Positions 1-13,141 of a stretch of 64,000 nt of DNA are shown here, piece by piece; position 1 is the first letter of the stretch; every line of letters begins with the position of its first letter. The position numbers were made by a program, and so were the translations under genes. The DNA lies in contig CACJWU010000001.1 of NCBI GenBank assembly GCA_902597215.1, positions 62,001-126,000 on the forward strand, written 5' to 3'. Source of the DNA: an uncultured Pelagibacteraceae bacterium. GTDB taxonomy: Bacteria > Pseudomonadota > Alphaproteobacteria > Pelagibacterales > Pelagibacteraceae. The notes under the pieces are model-generated. The model was given only the letters and a program-made list of their open reading frames with translations. It did not search any database and was not told where the DNA came from.

Positions 1-285
<285 letters not shown>

Positions 286-287
286 TT

Positions 288-3200
288 ATGAAAAAAGAAT
301 TAACAGATTTATTTAAAAATTCTGAGATATCAGAAGCTCAAAATTTTAATAGCATTAAAATATCTTTAGCTAGTCCAGAAAAAATTAAATCATGGACGTA
401 TGGAGAAATAAAAAAACCAGAGACGATAAATTATAGAACATTTAGACCAGAAAAAGATGGTTTATTTTGTGCAAGAATATTTGGACCCATCAAAGATTAC
501 GAATGTTTATGTGGAAAATATAAAAGAATGAAGTTCAGAGGAATTATTTGTGAAAAATGTGGAGTTGAAGTTACTAAGTCAAATGTTCGAAGAGAAAGAA
601 TGGGCCATATAAATTTAGCAACACCAGTTGCACACATTTGGTTTTTAAAATCTTTACCTAGCAGAATAGCATTAGCTGTTGATATGAAACTTAAAGAAGT
701 AGAAAGAGTTCTGTATTTTGAAAATTTTATTGTTATTGAGCCAGGATTAACCGGATTACAAAAAAATCAATTACTAAATGAGGAGGAATTAGCAAAATAT
801 CAGGATGAGTTTGGTGAGGAAGCCTTTACTGCCGGTATAGGTGCAGAGGCAGTCCTAGAAATGCTTAAAAATTTGGATTTGGAATTGGAGAGAAAAAACT
901 TAGCAAACTATATCAAGGAAACAAAATCTAAAGTTAACGAAGAAAGAGCAATCAAAAGATTAAAATTAATAGAGTCATTCATAGAAACTGGACAAAAACC
1001 AGAGTGGATGATTATGACCGTGATACCAGTTATACCACCTGAGTTAAGACCATTAGTTCCCTTAGATGGTGGAAGATTTGCCACTTCTGATCTTAACGAT
1101 TTGTATAGAAGAGTGATCAATAGAAATAATAGACTTAAGAGACTAATGGATCTTAAAGCACCTGATATAATTGTTAGAAATGAAAAAAGAATGTTACAAG
1201 AGTCAGTCGATGCCCTTTTTGATAATGGAAGACGTGGAAGAGTAATCACTGGAACCGGTAAGAGACCTCTTAAATCTTTGGCAGAAATGCTCAAAGGTAA
1301 ACAAGGAAGATTTAGACAGAACTTACTTGGAAAAAGAGTAGACTACTCAGGAAGATCAGTAATTGTAGTAGGTCCTGATTTAAAACTTCATGAGTGTGGT
1401 TTGCCGAAAAAAATGGCTTTAGAGTTATTCAAACCTTTTTTATATGCAAGACTTAATAAACTAGGGTTAGCTTCAACAATCAAACAAGCAAAAAAATTGG
1501 TTGAAAAAGAAACAAATGCAGTTTGGGATGCATTAGAATTAATTGTTAGGGAGCATCCTGTTCTATTAAATAGAGCTCCAACACTTCATAGATTAGGTGT
1601 CCAAGCATTTGAACCAAAATTAATAGAGGGAGATGCTATTGAACTACATCCATTAACCTGTGCTGCATTTAACGCTGATTTTGACGGAGATCAAATGGCT
1701 GTCCATGTTCCTTTAAGTCTTGAGGCACAATTAGAAGCAAGAATATTAATGTTATCAACAAATAATATCTTATCACCTTCTAATGGTAAACCAATAATCG
1801 TTCCGAGTCAGGATATGATTTTAGGTATATATTATTTATCTCAAGAACCGATATCAGATAAACCATCAGGATATTTTACAGATGCTGACGAAATAGATTT
1901 TGCTTTATCTTCAGGAGAAATCAAAGTTCATACTACAATAGTTTCTAGATTTGAAACAGTTGATGAAAAAGGGAATAAAAGATATGAAAAATATACATCA
2001 ACAGCTGGTAGGTTTCTATTAGCAAACTTACTTCCAAAAAATCAAAATATTAAATTTTCTTTGATTGATAGATTATTGCCAAAAAAAACAGTATCAGAAA
2101 TTATAGATATTGTTTTTAGATTTTGTGGGCAAAAAACTACAGTTATATTTTGTGATAAATTAAAAGATTTAGGTTTCAAGCATGCATTTAAAGCTGGTAT
2201 ATCATTTGGTAAAGATGATTTGATTATTCCAGAGAGTAAAACACAATTAATAAATGATACGAAAAAACTAATAGCAGATTACGAAACTCAATATGCTGAA
2301 GGTTTAATTACTAGAGGTGAAAAATACAATAAAGTTGTTGACGCTTGGTCAAAATGTACTGACAAAGTTGCAGCAGAAATGATGAAGGGTATCTCTGCTA
2401 CAGAAAAAACTCCAGAGGGTTTGAAAATAAACTCTGTGTTTATGATGGCGGATAGTGGTGCTAGAGGATCAGCTGCTCAGATGAAACAACTTGCGGGAAT
2501 GAGAGGCTTGATTGCAAAACCATCTGGTGAAATTATTGAAAGCCCTATAACTTCAAATTTTAAAGAGGGTTTAACGGCTCTTGAATATTTTAACTCAACT
2601 CACGGTGCCAGAAAAGGTTTAGCAGATACGGCTCTTAAAACTGCTAGTTCTGGATACTTGACTAGAAGATTGTGTGATGTAGCACAAGATTTAACAATTA
2701 CCAAAAAAGAGTGTGACTGTAAAAACCCCGGATTTATTGAGCTCTCTGAGATTTTAGAAGGAGGAAATGTTGTTGTAAGTCTCTCAGAAAGAGCACTAGG
2801 AAGAATTGCTTTTGACGATGTTAAACACCCTTTAACCGGAGAAGTAATTATTAAAAAATTATCTATGATTGATGAGTCTGGTTGTGACAAAATTGATGCA
2901 GCAGGAATCAAATCTTTAAAAGTTTATTCAGTTATGACTTGTGGTTCTAAAGAAGGTGTATGTGCTACCTCTTATGGAAGAGATTTATCTAGAGGAAAAA
3001 TGGTTCACGTTGGTGAAGCTATAGGTATGATTTCAGCTCAATCAATTGGTGAACCAGGAACTCAATTGACAATGAGAACATTCCACGTTGGTGGAACAGC
3101 ATCTGTAAAACAAGATTCTCAAATTGTAACTAAAAATGAGGGAATTTTGAAAATTATTAACTCTAATATATTAGAAGACTCAAAAAAGAATTCAATTGTA

Positions 3201-4457
3201 ATGGGAAGAAATACTCAACTTTCTATTGAAGATGATAATGGGGTTCAAGTAGCAGTCTACAAAGTGGCTTATGGCTCAAAGTTATTTTTTAAAAATGGAG
3301 ACAAAGTTAAAGCTAATACTAAAATTTGTGAATGGGATCCATACACTACACCTGTAATTGCAGAGAAAAGTGGTATTGCAAGTTATGTAGATTTAATCGA
3401 TGGTGTTTCGATCCAAGAAACAACAGATGATGCTACTGGAATATCTTCTAAATCTGTTGTCGATTGGAGATCGCAATCTAAGAGTACAGATCTAAAACCT
3501 AGAATTACTTTAAGAGATGAAAAAGGAAATGTAATTAAGAAAGCCGATGATAATGAAGCGAGATACTATTTGGTTCCTGATTCAATATTATCAGTCAAAG
3601 ATGGACAAAAAGTTTCTGCGGGTGATGTTATTGCCAGATTACCAAAAGAGACAACAAAAACCAAAGATATCACCGGAGGTCTTCCAAGAGTTGCAGAATT
3701 ATTTGAAGCTAGAAAAGCAAAGGATAGTGCGATCATAGCAGAGAATGATGGTCAGGTAATTTTTGGTAAAGAAGTAAGAGGCAAACAAAGAGTCTCAATA
3801 GTCCCAGAAGATGGATCAGAGCCATCTAATTATTTAATTCCAAAAGGAAAACATATAAATTTCAATCAAGGTGAAAAAATTAAAAAAGGAGAATATTTAC
3901 TAGATGGACAACCTTTACCTCATGACATTTTAAGAATAATGGGCATTAAAGATCTAACCGAGTATTTTGTAAATCAGGTTCAAGAAGTTTATAGGTTACA
4001 AGGAGTAATAATTAACGATAAACATATAGAGACAATTCTAAGACAAATGCTTAAAAAGATTGAAGTCAAAGATTCAGGAGACTCGTCTTATCTTCCAGGT
4101 GAAATTGTAGATAAAATTAAGTTTGAAAATAATAATGAAAAACTTAAGTCTGCGGGTAAAAAACCAGCTTCAGGTGAAAGAATTTTAATGGGTATAACTA
4201 AAGCTTCTTTGCAGACAGAGTCATTTATTTCTGCTGCATCATTTCAAGAAACAACTAGAGTACTTACGGATGCTGCAATAAAAGGAAAAGTCGATCCACT
4301 AAATGGCCTAAAAGAAAACGTAATTGTTGGTAGATTAGTACCAGCAGGAACTGGTAATATAAAGAATAAGTGGAATAAAAAAGCACTTGAGGATGATAAT
4401 AAATTTTTGTCGGAGCAAGAAAAAATTGAACCATCAGAAACCCAAGTAAATCAATAA
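288..4457 (+). CDS. rpoC: DNA-directed RNA polymerase subunit beta'
   Basis: 1389 aa; [12 protein letters not shown] catalytic motif, N-terminal CLCGKYKR...CEKCGVEV zinc site. Confidence 0.99.
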   Translation: MKKELTDLFKNSEISEAQNFNSIKISLASPEKIKSWTYGEIKKPETINYRTFRPEKDGLFCARIFGPIKDYECLCGKYKRMKFRGIICEKCGVEVTKSNVRRERMGHINLATPVAHIWFLKSLPSRIALAVDMKLKEVERVLYFENFIVIEPGLTGLQKNQLLNEEELAKYQDEFGEEAFTAGIGAEAVLEMLKNLDLELERKNLANYIKETKSKVNEERAIKRLKLIESFIETGQKPEWMIMTVIPVIPPELRPLVPLDGGRFATSDLNDLYRRVINRNNRLKRLMDLKAPDIIVRNEKRMLQESVDALFDNGRRGRVITGTGKRPLKSLAEMLKGKQGRFRQNLLGKRVDYSGRSVIVVGPDLKLHECGLPKKMALELFKPFLYARLNKLGLASTIKQAKKLVEKETNAVWDALELIVREHPVLLNRAPTLHRLGVQAFEPKLIEGDAIELHPLTCAAFNADFDGDQMAVHVPLSLEAQLEARILMLSTNNILSPSNGKPIIVPSQDMILGIYYLSQEPISDKPSGYFTDADEIDFALSSGEIKVHTTIVSRFETVDEKGNKRYEKYTSTAGRFLLANLLPKNQNIKFSLIDRLLPKKTVSEIIDIVFRFCGQKTTVIFCDKLKDLGFKHAFKAGISFGKDDLIIPESKTQLINDTKKLIADYETQYAEGLITRGEKYNKVVDAWSKCTDKVAAEMMKGISATEKTPEGLKINSVFMMADSGARGSAAQMKQLAGMRGLIAKPSGEIIESPITSNFKEGLTALEYFNSTHGARKGLADTALKTASSGYLTRRLCDVAQDLTITKKECDCKNPGFIELSEILEGGNVVVSLSERALGRIAFDDVKHPLTGEVIIKKLSMIDESGCDKIDAAGIKSLKVYSVMTCGSKEGVCATSYGRDLSRGKMVHVGEAIGMISAQSIGEPGTQLTMRTFHVGGTASVKQDSQIVTKNEGILKIINSNILEDSKKNSIVMGRNTQLSIEDDNGVQVAVYKVAYGSKLFFKNGDKVKANTKICEWDPYTTPVIAEKSGIASYVDLIDGVSIQETTDDATGISSKSVVDWRSQSKSTDLKPRITLRDEKGNVIKKADDNEARYYLVPDSILSVKDGQKVSAGDVIARLPKETTKTKDITGGLPRVAELFEARKAKDSAIIAENDGQVIFGKEVRGKQRVSIVPEDGSEPSNYLIPKGKHINFNQGEKIKKGEYLLDGQPLPHDILRIMGIKDLTEYFVNQVQEVYRLQGVIINDKHIETILRQMLKKIEVKDSGDSSYLPGEIVDKIKFENNNEKLKSAGKKPASGERILMGITKASLQTESFISAASFQETTRVLTDAAIKGKVDPLNGLKENVIVGRLVPAGTGNIKNKWNKKALEDDNKFLSEQEKIEPSETQVNQ

Positions 4458-4564
4458 AAAAAGCACCAAAATAGAATAGTTTTGATTTGACAAAACTTAA
4501 TTAATAAGTAATTTGGCGATATTTTTGGTTGGAATGTAGTATCTTTGCCATACTAAACGCTGCC

Positions 4565-4589
4565 ATGAATAACCTGTCAGTTATTTCAT
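4565..4589 (+). promoter_or_regulatory. Candidate RNA hairpin in the rpoC-rpsL leader
   Basis: ATGAATAAC-CTGTCA-GTTATTTCAT inverted repeat (9 bp stem, one bulge), about 28 nt before the rpsL ATG. Confidence 0.45.
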
Positions 4590-4617
4590 TCAAAAATATT
4601 AACTATTAATAAATTTT

Positions 4618-4989
4618 ATGCCAACTATAAACCAGTTGTTAAGAAAAAAAAGAAGTAGGCCACTTTCAAGGAATAAGGTTCCTGCGTTACAGAAACAACC
4701 TTTAAAAAGAGGTGTGTGCGTGAAAGTTTATACCACTACCCCAAAAAAACCTAATTCAGCTTTACGAAAAGTAGCTAGAGTTAGATTGTCAAATGGTTTT
4801 GAAGTTACAGCTTATATTCCCGGTGAGGGTCATAATCTGCAAGAACATTCCGTTGTTTTAATTAGAGGTGGAAGAGTAAAAGATTTACCTGGAGTTAGAT
4901 ATCATATTCTTAGAGGAAATTTAGATACACAAGGTGTTGCAAACAGAAAACAAAGAAGATCTTTATACGGTACTAAAAAAGGAAAATAG
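4618..4989 (+). CDS. rpsL: 30S ribosomal protein S12
   Basis: [12 protein letters not shown]... [24 protein letters not shown]. Confidence 0.99.
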   Translation: MPTINQLLRKKRSRPLSRNKVPALQKQPLKRGVCVKVYTTTPKKPNSALRKVARVRLSNGFEVTAYIPGEGHNLQEHSVVLIRGGRVKDLPGVRYHILRGNLDTQGVANRKQRRSLYGTKKGK

Positions 4990-4992
4990 TCA

Positions 4993-5463
4993 ATGTCAAG
5001 AAAGAAAACACAACCAAAAAAGAATATTACTCCTGATGCAAAATTTAAATCAATCATCATTCCAAAACTAATTAATTCAATAATGTTCGATGGGAAAAAG
5101 GGTATTGCTGAAAAAATTGTTTATGATGCTATTGAAAAAATTAAAACAAAATCAAAAGATGAACCAATAAATGTTTTTAATGAGGCAATTAACAATATAA
5201 AACCTACAGTCGAAGTAAGATCAAGAAGAGTTGGTGGTGCCACTTATCAAGTACCTGTTGAAGTTAAAAGTAAACGAGCTCAAGCTTTAGCAATAAGATG
5301 GTTAGTAGATTCAGCAAGAAAAAGAAAAGATAAAAATATGTCAGATAGAATTTTTAATGAACTTTATGATGCTTATGAGAAAAAAGGAGCAGCTGTAAAA
5401 AAAAGAGAGGATGTGCATAAGATGGCAGAGTCTAATAAGGCATTTGCACATTTTAGGTGGTAA
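4993..5463 (+). CDS. rpsG: 30S ribosomal protein S7
   Basis: [10 protein letters not shown]...[18 protein letters not shown]; str operon context. Confidence 0.98.
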   Translation: MSRKKTQPKKNITPDAKFKSIIIPKLINSIMFDGKKGIAEKIVYDAIEKIKTKSKDEPINVFNEAINNIKPTVEVRSRRVGGATYQVPVEVKSKRAQALAIRWLVDSARKRKDKNMSDRIFNELYDAYEKKGAAVKKREDVHKMAESNKAFAHFRW

Positions 5464-5468
5464 CGAAT

Positions 5469-7547
5469 ATGTCTAGGTCTCATACTTTAGATAAATATAG
5501 AAATATTGGTATAATGGCCCATATAGATGCAGGCAAAACTACGACCACAGAAAGAATTCTTTATTATACTGGAAAAAGTCACAAAATTGGTGAAGTTCAT
5601 GATGGAGCTGCAACCATGGACTGGATGGAGCAAGAACAAGAAAGAGGTATAACGATTACATCAGCTGCTACAACTTGTTTTTGGCAAGATCATAGAATTA
5701 ATATTATTGATACCCCAGGACATGTTGATTTCACAATTGAAGTTGAGAGATCACTTAAAGTTTTAGATGGAGCTGTAGCAGTTTTTGATGGTGTGGCAGG
5801 TGTAGAACCACAATCGGAAACAGTTTGGAGACAGGCTGATAAATATAAAGTTCCAAGAATTTGTTTTGTAAATAAATTAGACAGAACTGGTGCAGATTTT
5901 TTTAGATGTGTTGATATGATCAAAGACAGGTTGGGTGCAAAACCTTTAGTTATACAAGTGCCAATTGGTATTGAGTCGTCATTAATTGGTGTAGTTGATT
6001 TGGTAAAAATGAAAGCTCAAGTATGGAAAAATGAGGCATTAGGAGCTGAGTGGGAATACAAAGATATACCTGAAGATTTAAAAGAAATTTCAAGTAAATA
6101 TAGAACAGAGTTAGTAGAATTAGCAGTTGAGCAAGATGAGAAATTAATGGAAAGCTATTTAAATGGTGATGAAATTAATGAAGCTGACCTAATTAAGTGT
6201 ATAAGAAAAGGAACTTTAAATTTCAATTTTGTTCCAGTTTTAACTGGTTCAGCATTTAAGAATAAAGGCGTTCAACCTTTATTAGATGCAGTAATAAATT
6301 ATTTACCTAGTCCTCTTGATATTGGCTCAATCAAAGGAACAAAAGTTGGATCTGAAGATGAAATTGAAATGAAATTTGATGATAATGCATCATTCTCGGC
6401 TCTTGCGTTTAAAGTTGCAAATGACCCATTTGTAGGATCTTTAACGTTTATAAGAGTTTACTCAGGTACTATCAAATCTGGCACATCGATTTATAATTCA
6501 TCTACTGACAAAGAGGAAAGAGTAGGACGGATGCTACTGATGCATGCTAATTCTCGAGAAGATATTAAAGAGGCTAATGCTGGTGATATAATTTCATTGG
6601 CGGGTCTAAAAAATACTATGACTGGACATACATTATGTAACAAAGAAAATCAGGTATTGTTAGAACCGATGGAATTCCCAGATCCAGTTATTGAAATTGC
6701 TGTAGAACCTAAGACTAAAGGTGATCAAGAAAAAATGGGAGAGGCTTTAGCTAGATTGGCTAAAGAAGATCCATCCTTTAGAGTTTCATCTGATGAGGAG
6801 TCAGGACAAACTATAATCAAAGGTATGGGTGAACTTCATTTAGACATTATTGTAGACAGAATGAAGCGAGAGTTTAAAGTAGAGGCAAATGTAGGCGCAC
6901 CTCAAGTAGCTTACAGAGAAACAATAGAAAATTCATCTGAATTTGAATATATCCATAAAAAACAAAGTGGTGGTGCTGGTCAATTTGCTAAAGTAAAACT
7001 TTTAGTAGAACCTCAAGAACCTGGCAAAGGTAGACTGGTTGAAAGCGCTATTAAAGGTGGAGCTATCCCAAAAGAATTTATTCCTGGAGTAGAAAAGGGA
7101 ATAGAAACAATTTCAGATAGTGGAATTTTAGCAGGCTTTCCTTTAATTGATTATAAAGTTACAATAGTTGATGGTCTTCATCATGATGTGGACTCGAGTG
7201 TTTTAGCTTTTGAGCTAGCCAGTAGAGCCTGCTTTAAAGAAGCATGTACTCAGGGTAAATTAAAACTACTAGAACCGATTATGAGAGTTGAAGTAGTTAC
7301 ACCTGAGGATTACATGGGTGATGTAATTGGTGATTTAAACAGTAGACGAGGTCAAATTAGTACTCAAGAGCAGAGAGGTAATGCAACAGTTATCACCGCT
7401 ATGGTTCCTCTAGCAAACATGTTTGGCTATATTAATAGTTTAAGATCAATGTCTCAAGGAAGAGCACAATATTCAATGTTTTTTGATCATTATTCAAAAG
7501 TTCCACAAAATGTTCAAGATGAAGTAACAAAAAAGGTAGCAGGATAA
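5469..7547 (+). CDS. fusA: Elongation factor G (ORF track start 5457 is a GTG extension overlapping rpsG; ATG at 5469 preferred)
   Basis: [20 protein letters not shown]1 motif, [14 protein letters not shown]. Confidence 0.98.
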   Translation: MSRSHTLDKYRNIGIMAHIDAGKTTTTERILYYTGKSHKIGEVHDGAATMDWMEQEQERGITITSAATTCFWQDHRINIIDTPGHVDFTIEVERSLKVLDGAVAVFDGVAGVEPQSETVWRQADKYKVPRICFVNKLDRTGADFFRCVDMIKDRLGAKPLVIQVPIGIESSLIGVVDLVKMKAQVWKNEALGAEWEYKDIPEDLKEISSKYRTELVELAVEQDEKLMESYLNGDEINEADLIKCIRKGTLNFNFVPVLTGSAFKNKGVQPLLDAVINYLPSPLDIGSIKGTKVGSEDEIEMKFDDNASFSALAFKVANDPFVGSLTFIRVYSGTIKSGTSIYNSSTDKEERVGRMLLMHANSREDIKEANAGDIISLAGLKNTMTGHTLCNKENQVLLEPMEFPDPVIEIAVEPKTKGDQEKMGEALARLAKEDPSFRVSSDEESGQTIIKGMGELHLDIIVDRMKREFKVEANVGAPQVAYRETIENSSEFEYIHKKQSGGAGQFAKVKLLVEPQEPGKGRLVESAIKGGAIPKEFIPGVEKGIETISDSGILAGFPLIDYKVTIVDGLHHDVDSSVLAFELASRACFKEACTQGKLKLLEPIMRVEVVTPEDYMGDVIGDLNSRRGQISTQEQRGNATVITAMVPLANMFGYINSLRSMSQGRAQYSMFFDHYSKVPQNVQDEVTKKVAG

Positions 7548-7548
7548 A

Positions 7549-7857
7549 ATGGAAAAACAAAATATCAGAATAAAACTTAGAGCTTATGATAATAAAATTT
7601 TGGATGCATCTACAGAAGAAATTGTAAATACTGTTAAAAGGACAGGAGCAACAATTAAAGGTCCAATACCTCTACCTACTAGAATTGAAAGATATACTGT
7701 ATTAAGATCACCTCATATTGATAAGAAAAGTAGAGAACAGTTTGAGTCAAGAACGCATAAAAGACTGATTGATATAATTGAACCAACCCCTCAAACCGTA
7801 GAAGCTTTAATGAAACTAGATTTGGCCTCAGGTGTGGATGTGGAGATAAAAATATAA
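7549..7857 (+). CDS. rpsJ: 30S ribosomal protein S10
   Basis: [14 protein letters not shown]...[29 protein letters not shown]. Confidence 0.98.
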   Translation: MEKQNIRIKLRAYDNKILDASTEEIVNTVKRTGATIKGPIPLPTRIERYTVLRSPHIDKKSREQFESRTHKRLIDIIEPTPQTVEALMKLDLASGVDVEIKI

Positions 7858-7859
7858 TT

Positions 7860-8570
7860 ATGAGTGAAATAGCTTTATTAGGAAAAAAAATTGGAATGAC
7901 TAGAGAGTTTTATAAAACTGGACAGCTTGTACCTGTCACAGTTTTAAAGATGGAAAAAGCTAGAGTCATACAAATTATAAATGAAGAGAAGCAAGGATAT
8001 AAAGCCATTCAACTTGGTTACGGTAAAATTAAAAATTCAAAATTATCAAAATCAATGAAAGGATATTTTGCAAAAAAAAATACCGAAGCAAAAAAAAAAC
8101 TTAAAGAATATAAAGTCACAGATGTTACTAAATATAAAGAGGGTAATGAGTTTGGAATTGAAATTTTTAATGATGTTAAATTTGTTGACACAAAATCTAA
8201 AACTATAGGTAAAGGTTTTGCTGGAGCGATGAAAAGACATAACTTTGGTGGTTTAAGAGCAACACATGGAGTTTCCATTTCTCATAGATCGCACGGATCT
8301 ACTGGGCAGAGACAGGATCCTGGTAAAGTTTTTAAGGGAAAAAAAATGGCTGGCCACATGGGAGACAAATTAAGAACAATGCAGAATATAGAAATAATAA
8401 AAACTGACTTAGAAAATGAATTATTATACCTAAAAGGATCAATACCAGGTTCCAAAAATTCAGAGGTCTTAGTTAAAAGTTCCGTAAAAAATGTCAGTAA
8501 AAAAACAATAAAAGAAAAAATTAAAGCTTTTGAGGAATCAAAGAAAACACCAGAGAAAAAGAAAAAATAA
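7860..8570 (+). CDS. rplC: 50S ribosomal protein L3
   Basis: LGKKIGMTREF...THGVSISHRSHGSTGQRQDPGKVFKGKKMAGHMG. Confidence 0.98.
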   Translation: MSEIALLGKKIGMTREFYKTGQLVPVTVLKMEKARVIQIINEEKQGYKAIQLGYGKIKNSKLSKSMKGYFAKKNTEAKKKLKEYKVTDVTKYKEGNEFGIEIFNDVKFVDTKSKTIGKGFAGAMKRHNFGGLRATHGVSISHRSHGSTGQRQDPGKVFKGKKMAGHMGDKLRTMQNIEIIKTDLENELLYLKGSIPGSKNSEVLVKSSVKNVSKKTIKEKIKAFEESKKTPEKKKK

Positions 8571-9193
8571 TGAAATTAGAAAAATTAGATATTAACGGAA
8601 AAAAAGATTCAATAGAGGTCTTAGATAAGATTTTTTCTGCTAAAGTTAACAAAAAATTGGTCAGCCACGTATTATATAAAACCAATGCGAACTATAAAGG
8701 TCGTCATGCCAAAACAAAGCAACAAAATGAAGTTTCTGGACCTACTTCAAAAATTTATGCTCAAAAAGGAACTGGTAACGCTCGTCACGCAAGTAGAAAA
8801 GCACCAATTTTTGTGGGGGGTGGTGTTGCTCACGGACCTAAGGGTCAATCATCATATAAGATAAGAAAATTGAATAAGAGTGAAAAAAAACAAAGCATTG
8901 CATCGATCATAAGTGAAAAGACAAAAAACAAAAATTTGCTAGTTTTTAGTAATTTTAATTCTGAAATTAAAAAAACAAAAGAAATGAACTTAATTATTAA
9001 GAAATTTGAAATTACCAATTCTTTAATAATTTTAGACAAATCTTCTAAGGAAAAAATTGAACGATCAATAAGAAATATTCCTAATGTAAAAGTTACAGAT
9101 GTAAATCATTTTAGTGCTTATGATCTTGTAAAATATAAAAAGGTTGTGTTCACTGAAAATTCTGTGAAAGAACTAGAAAAGAGGTACATCTAG
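8570..9193 (+). CDS. rplD: 50S ribosomal protein L4
   Basis: YAQKGTGNARHASRKAPIFVGGGVAHGPK; S10 operon order. Confidence 0.97.
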   Translation: MKLEKLDINGKKDSIEVLDKIFSAKVNKKLVSHVLYKTNANYKGRHAKTKQQNEVSGPTSKIYAQKGTGNARHASRKAPIFVGGGVAHGPKGQSSYKIRKLNKSEKKQSIASIISEKTKNKNLLVFSNFNSEIKKTKEMNLIIKKFEITNSLIILDKSSKEKIERSIRNIPNVKVTDVNHFSAYDLVKYKKVVFTENSVKELEKRYI

Positions 9194-9487
9194 ATGGAAA
9201 AAATTCATTTATATGATAAGATTTTAGCTCCCCTTGTAACAGAAAAATCTACAAACCTGTCTGAACAAAATAAGATTGTCTTTAAAGTTCCGTCAAATGC
9301 AAATAAGAAAAATCTAAAATCCAATATAGAGAAAATTTTTAAAGTTAATGTTACTAAAATTAATATAATTAACAAACAAAGCCGAGTAAAACTTACTAGA
9401 GGAAAAAAAGTAAAAGTTTCTGGATTTAAAAAAGCAATCATTACTTTGAAAAAAGGTCAAAGTATTGATTTAACAACAGGTATATAA
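9194..9487 (+). CDS. rplW: 50S ribosomal protein L23
   Basis: ILAPLVTEKST...VFKVPSNANK...VTKINIIN; operon order. Confidence 0.96.
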   Translation: MEKIHLYDKILAPLVTEKSTNLSEQNKIVFKVPSNANKKNLKSNIEKIFKVNVTKINIINKQSRVKLTRGKKVKVSGFKKAIITLKKGQSIDLTTGI

Positions 9488-9488
9488 A

Positions 9489-10328
9489 ATGGGATTAAAA
9501 ACTTTTAAACCTTACACAAAATCGACAAGAGGAACAATACTTGTTGACAGATCTGGACTTTGGAAAGGAAAACCTTTTAAATCTTTGGTCTCACCAAAAA
9601 ATTCTATGAAAGGAAGAAACAATTACGGAAGAATTACCTCAATAAATAGAGCTGGTGGTCATAAAAAAATGTACCGACATGTGGATTTTTATCGTAAAAA
9701 ATTTGACATGCCAGCAACAGTGGTAAGAATTGAATATGATCCTAATAGATCCTGTCACATAATGTTGGTTAAGTTTGATGATAATTCTCATGCATATTAT
9801 TTAGCACCCCAAAAAATAAAAGTTGGTGACAAAATTGAAAATGGCTCAAAGAAAGAAATTAAAATTGGTAATTGTATGCCATTACAGGATATTCCAGTTG
9901 GGATAAATATACATAACGTTGAAATTCAACCTGGGGGTGGAGGAAAAATTGCCAGATCAGCAGGTTCATCTGTTACTATAAGTGGCTTAGACGGGAATTA
10001 TAGTTTATTAAAACTTTCTTCAGGTGAGGTAAGGAAGATTGACTCAAGAGCATTAGCCACAATAGGCGTTTTGAGTAATCCTGATCAAAAAAATATTAAG
10101 ATAGGTAAAGCTGGAAGGTCTAGATGGCTTGGTAGAAGACCACATACACGTGGAGTTGTCAAAAATCCAGTTGACCATCCTCATGGTGGTGGTGAAGGTA
10201 AGTCTGCCGGAGGTAGACACCCAGTTTCACCAACAGGTCAGTCAGCAAAAGGATTAAAAACAAGAGATAATAAGAGAACAGATAAATTTATTGTTAAAAG
10301 AAGAAACAAAAGGAAGGATACAAAATAA
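9489..10328 (+). CDS. rplB: 50S ribosomal protein L2
   Basis: [47 protein letters not shown]. Confidence 0.99.
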   Translation: MGLKTFKPYTKSTRGTILVDRSGLWKGKPFKSLVSPKNSMKGRNNYGRITSINRAGGHKKMYRHVDFYRKKFDMPATVVRIEYDPNRSCHIMLVKFDDNSHAYYLAPQKIKVGDKIENGSKKEIKIGNCMPLQDIPVGINIHNVEIQPGGGGKIARSAGSSVTISGLDGNYSLLKLSSGEVRKIDSRALATIGVLSNPDQKNIKIGKAGRSRWLGRRPHTRGVVKNPVDHPHGGGEGKSAGGRHPVSPTGQSAKGLKTRDNKRTDKFIVKRRNKRKDTK

Positions 10329-10627
10329 TGGCTAGAGCAGTTTGGAAAGGACCTTTTGTAGAGGAAAGTCTAATGAAAAAAGTTGATAAATATAAAAATG
10401 ATCCAAAAAAAATACCAATTAAAACTTGGTCAAGAAAATCAACAATTATTCCAGACTTTGTTGGTGTAAGTTTTTTAATTTACAATGGAAAAAAATTTAT
10501 ACCAATAACTATATCTGAGGACATGGTGGGACATAAATTAGGTGAATTTGCGCCGACAAGAACCTTTTTTGGGCATACACCAGCAGATAAAAAGGCAAAA
10601 CCAGCTGAAGCTGAGGTTAAAAAATAA
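10328..10627 (+). CDS. rpsS: 30S ribosomal protein S19
   Basis: [19 protein letters not shown]...[14 protein letters not shown]...[15 protein letters not shown]. Confidence 0.98.
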   Translation: MARAVWKGPFVEESLMKKVDKYKNDPKKIPIKTWSRKSTIIPDFVGVSFLIYNGKKFIPITISEDMVGHKLGEFAPTRTFFGHTPADKKAKPAEAEVKK

Positions 10628-10629
10628 TT

Positions 10630-11028
10630 ATGAGCAAAAAAAAGAAAATAGATAAAGACAAAAACAAATTTGTTAAATCGATTAATAATAATATAAGGTC
10701 TAGTGTTAGAAAATTAAACCCAATTTTAAAAAGTATTGTTGGAAAAAAAGTTGAATTAGCTATAAGAGATCTGCAATTTTCAGAAAAGAGAATAACAAGA
10801 GATATAAGAAAAACTATTAGTTCTGCCGTAGCTAATGCAGAAAATAATTTTCAGTATGATATTGATAAATTAATGATCAAAGAAGCTTATTGCGGAAAAA
10901 AAATTATGATGAAAAGATTTAGGCCAAGAGCAAAAGGAAGAGCTGCACCAATACTTAAACCATATTCAAGTGTTACAATAATTTTATCTGAGACCAATAA
11001 AAAGGAGGGTCATGGGGCAAAAAGTTAA
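10630..11028 (+). CDS. rplV: 50S ribosomal protein L22
   Basis: AVANAENN...[24 protein letters not shown]; operon order. Confidence 0.96.
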   Translation: MSKKKKIDKDKNKFVKSINNNIRSSVRKLNPILKSIVGKKVELAIRDLQFSEKRITRDIRKTISSAVANAENNFQYDIDKLMIKEAYCGKKIMMKRFRPRAKGRAAPILKPYSSVTIILSETNKKEGHGAKS

Positions 11029-11689
11029 TCCAGTTGGTTTTAGATTAGGTGTCAATAGAGGTTGGGACTCTGTATGGTATGCTAAGAAAAAAGATTTTGG
11101 TAACTATCTAATTGAGGATTTTAAAATTAGAGAATATATTAAAAAGAATGTAATTAACTCAGGTGTCTCTAAAGTAATGATAGAGAGAACTGCAAACAAA
11201 TGTTACGTCACTATTTATACTTCTAGACCTGGTTTTGTTATTGGTAAAAAAGGTAGTGATATTGATAAGATCAAAAATAACTTATCTAAATTTACATCAA
11301 ATGAGGTTAATTTGAATATCAAGGAAGTAAAAAAACCTGAGACTAATGCATATTTAGTTGCTGAAAATATTGCTCAACAATTAGTTAAAAGGATTTCTTA
11401 TAGAAGAGCGATGAAAAGAGCTATGCAGTCATGTTTAAGATTAGGAGCTAAGGGCATAAAAGTTTCGATTAGTGGTCGACTTGGTGGTAATGAAATCGCT
11501 AGAACTGAATGGTTAAGAGATGGAAGTATTCCCTCACACACTTTGAGAGCAGACATTGATTACGCAGAGGCAGAAGCTCTTACAACATATGGAATTATTG
11601 GAATAAAAGTTTGGATTTATAAAGGCGAGGTGTTCGCAAAAGAATTTAGTCAAGAAACAAATAAAGTTAGCAACAAAGAGGATAAATAA
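11012..11689 (+). CDS. rpsC: 30S ribosomal protein S3
   Basis: [39 protein letters not shown]. Confidence 0.98.
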   Translation: MGQKVNPVGFRLGVNRGWDSVWYAKKKDFGNYLIEDFKIREYIKKNVINSGVSKVMIERTANKCYVTIYTSRPGFVIGKKGSDIDKIKNNLSKFTSNEVNLNIKEVKKPETNAYLVAENIAQQLVKRISYRRAMKRAMQSCLRLGAKGIKVSISGRLGGNEIARTEWLRDGSIPSHTLRADIDYAEAEALTTYGIIGIKVWIYKGEVFAKEFSQETNKVSNKEDK

Positions 11690-11692
11690 AAG

Positions 11693-12103
11693 ATGTTACA
11701 ACCAGTGAGAACTAAATGGAGAAAAGCTCATAAAGGAAGAATTCATGGAACCGCCTCTAGAGCTAATTTTATAAACTATGGTTCTTTTGCTTTAAAGGCT
11801 TTAACACCTGAGCGAGTAACTGGTAAACAAATTGAGGCTGCTAGGGTTGCACTTACGAGACACATGAAGAGACAAGGTCGTGTTTGGACAAGAATTTTTC
11901 CAAATATACCGGTTTCAAAAAAACCTATCGAGGTAAGAATGGGTAAAGGAAAAGGTTCTCCTGAATATTATGCCTGTAGAGTAAAACCTGGTAGAATATT
12001 GTTTGAAGTTGATGGTGTTTCTGAACAAGTAGCAAAAGAAGCCTTATATAAAGCTTCTGCAAAATTACCAATTAAAACAAAAACAATTAAGAGATTTGTA
12101 TAA
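11693..12103 (+). CDS. rplP: 50S ribosomal protein L16
   Basis: [39 protein letters not shown]. Confidence 0.98.
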   Translation: MLQPVRTKWRKAHKGRIHGTASRANFINYGSFALKALTPERVTGKQIEAARVALTRHMKRQGRVWTRIFPNIPVSKKPIEVRMGKGKGSPEYYACRVKPGRILFEVDGVSEQVAKEALYKASAKLPIKTKTIKRFV

Positions 12104-12104
12104 T

Positions 12105-12296
12105 ATGAAAAAACAAGAAATTAAAAAATTGTCTAAAGATGAAATTTTAAAAAATATAGATAAACTAAAAAAAGATCTGTTTAATTTTAGATTTCAGAAA
12201 ATGAGCTCACAAGTGACTAATCCTGCTAAAATTAGTCAAACTAAAAGAGTGATTGCTAGATTAAAAACATCATTGAAGGGAAAGATTAATGCCTAA
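12105..12296 (+). CDS. rpmC: 50S ribosomal protein L29 (start trimmed from track start 12096)
   Basis: [32 protein letters not shown]; between rplP and rpsQ. Confidence 0.94.
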   Translation: MKKQEIKKLSKDEILKNIDKLKKDLFNFRFQKMSSQVTNPAKISQTKRVIARLKTSLKGKINA

Positions 12297-12525
12297 AAAA
12301 ATATTAACAGGAATTGTCGTTAGCGATAAACCAAACAAAACAATTACTGTAATGGTTGAAAGAAAATACTCACATCCATTATTAAAGAAAGTGATCAAGG
12401 TTAGAAAAAAATATAATGCACATGATGAAAATAATAAATTTAAAAATGGTGATAAAGTTTCAATAATAGAAAGTAAACCATTTTCTAAAAATAAAAAATT
12501 TGAAGTGATGGAGAATATTAAATAA
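12289..12525 (+). CDS. rpsQ: 30S ribosomal protein S17
   Basis: [29 protein letters not shown]. Confidence 0.97.
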   Translation: MPKKILTGIVVSDKPNKTITVMVERKYSHPLLKKVIKVRKKYNAHDENNKFKNGDKVSIIESKPFSKNKKFEVMENIK

Positions 12526-12893
12526 TGATACAGGTTCAAACAGAATTATATGTTGCTGATAATACTGGAGCTAAAAAAATTGAATGTATAAAAGTTTTAG
12601 GTGGCTCAAAAAGAAGATATGCAAGTATAGGTGATACTATTGTTATAGCTGTTAAAGAAGCAATCCCTAAAGGGAAAGTAAAAAAAGGATCAGTCCATAA
12701 AGCAGTGGTTGTAAGAGTAAAAAAAGGTATTCATAGAAATGATGGATCAAAGGTTAAATTTGATAATAATGCTGCTGTTCTAGTTGATGATAAAGGGGAG
12801 CCAGTAGGAACTAGAATTTTTGGGCCTGTAACAAGAGAATTAAGAAATAGAGGTCAAATGAAAATAATTTCATTGGCTCCAGAGGTATTATAA
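12525..12893 (+). CDS. rplN: 50S ribosomal protein L14
   Basis: [46 protein letters not shown]. Confidence 0.99.
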   Translation: MIQVQTELYVADNTGAKKIECIKVLGGSKRRYASIGDTIVIAVKEAIPKGKVKKGSVHKAVVVRVKKGIHRNDGSKVKFDNNAAVLVDDKGEPVGTRIFGPVTRELRNRGQMKIISLAPEVL

Positions 12894-13141
12894 TGATTAA
12901 AAAAGGTTTAAAAGTAAAAGTTTTAGTAGGAAAAGATAAAAATAAAGAGGGAGAAGTTATAGAAATTGATAGGCGAAATAATAGAGCAAAAGTGAAAGAT
13001 ATAAATATGATAAAGAAACATGTAAAAACAACGAAAGAAAAAAAAGGTGGAATTGTTTCTAAAGAAAATTTTTTAAACTTATCTAATTTAATGTTGATTG
13101 ATAAAAAAGATAATAAAAAAAAAGAAGAGGCTAAAAAATAA
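12893..13141 (+). CDS. rplX: 50S ribosomal protein L24
   Basis: [39 protein letters not shown]. Confidence 0.96.
   Translation: MIKKGLKVKVLVGKDKNKEGEVIEIDRRNNRAKVKDINMIKKHVKTTKEKKGGIVSKENFLNLSNLMLIDKKDNKKKEEAKK

Noticed and set aside
908-1294. 128-aa minus-strand ORF inside rpoC
   Set aside because: Antisense to a highly conserved gene; hydrophobic, low-complexity product typical of reading an AT-rich coding strand backwards.
2600-2911. 103-aa minus-strand ORF inside rpoC
   Set aside because: Antisense shadow ORF with no recognisable domain.
3547-3738. 63-aa plus-strand ORF in another frame of rpoC
   Set aside because: Out-of-frame ORF inside rpoC with no motif.
4465-4490. Possible rho-independent terminator after rpoC (CAAAATAGAATAGTTTTG)
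   Set aside because: Only a 5-bp AT-rich stem with no following T tract.
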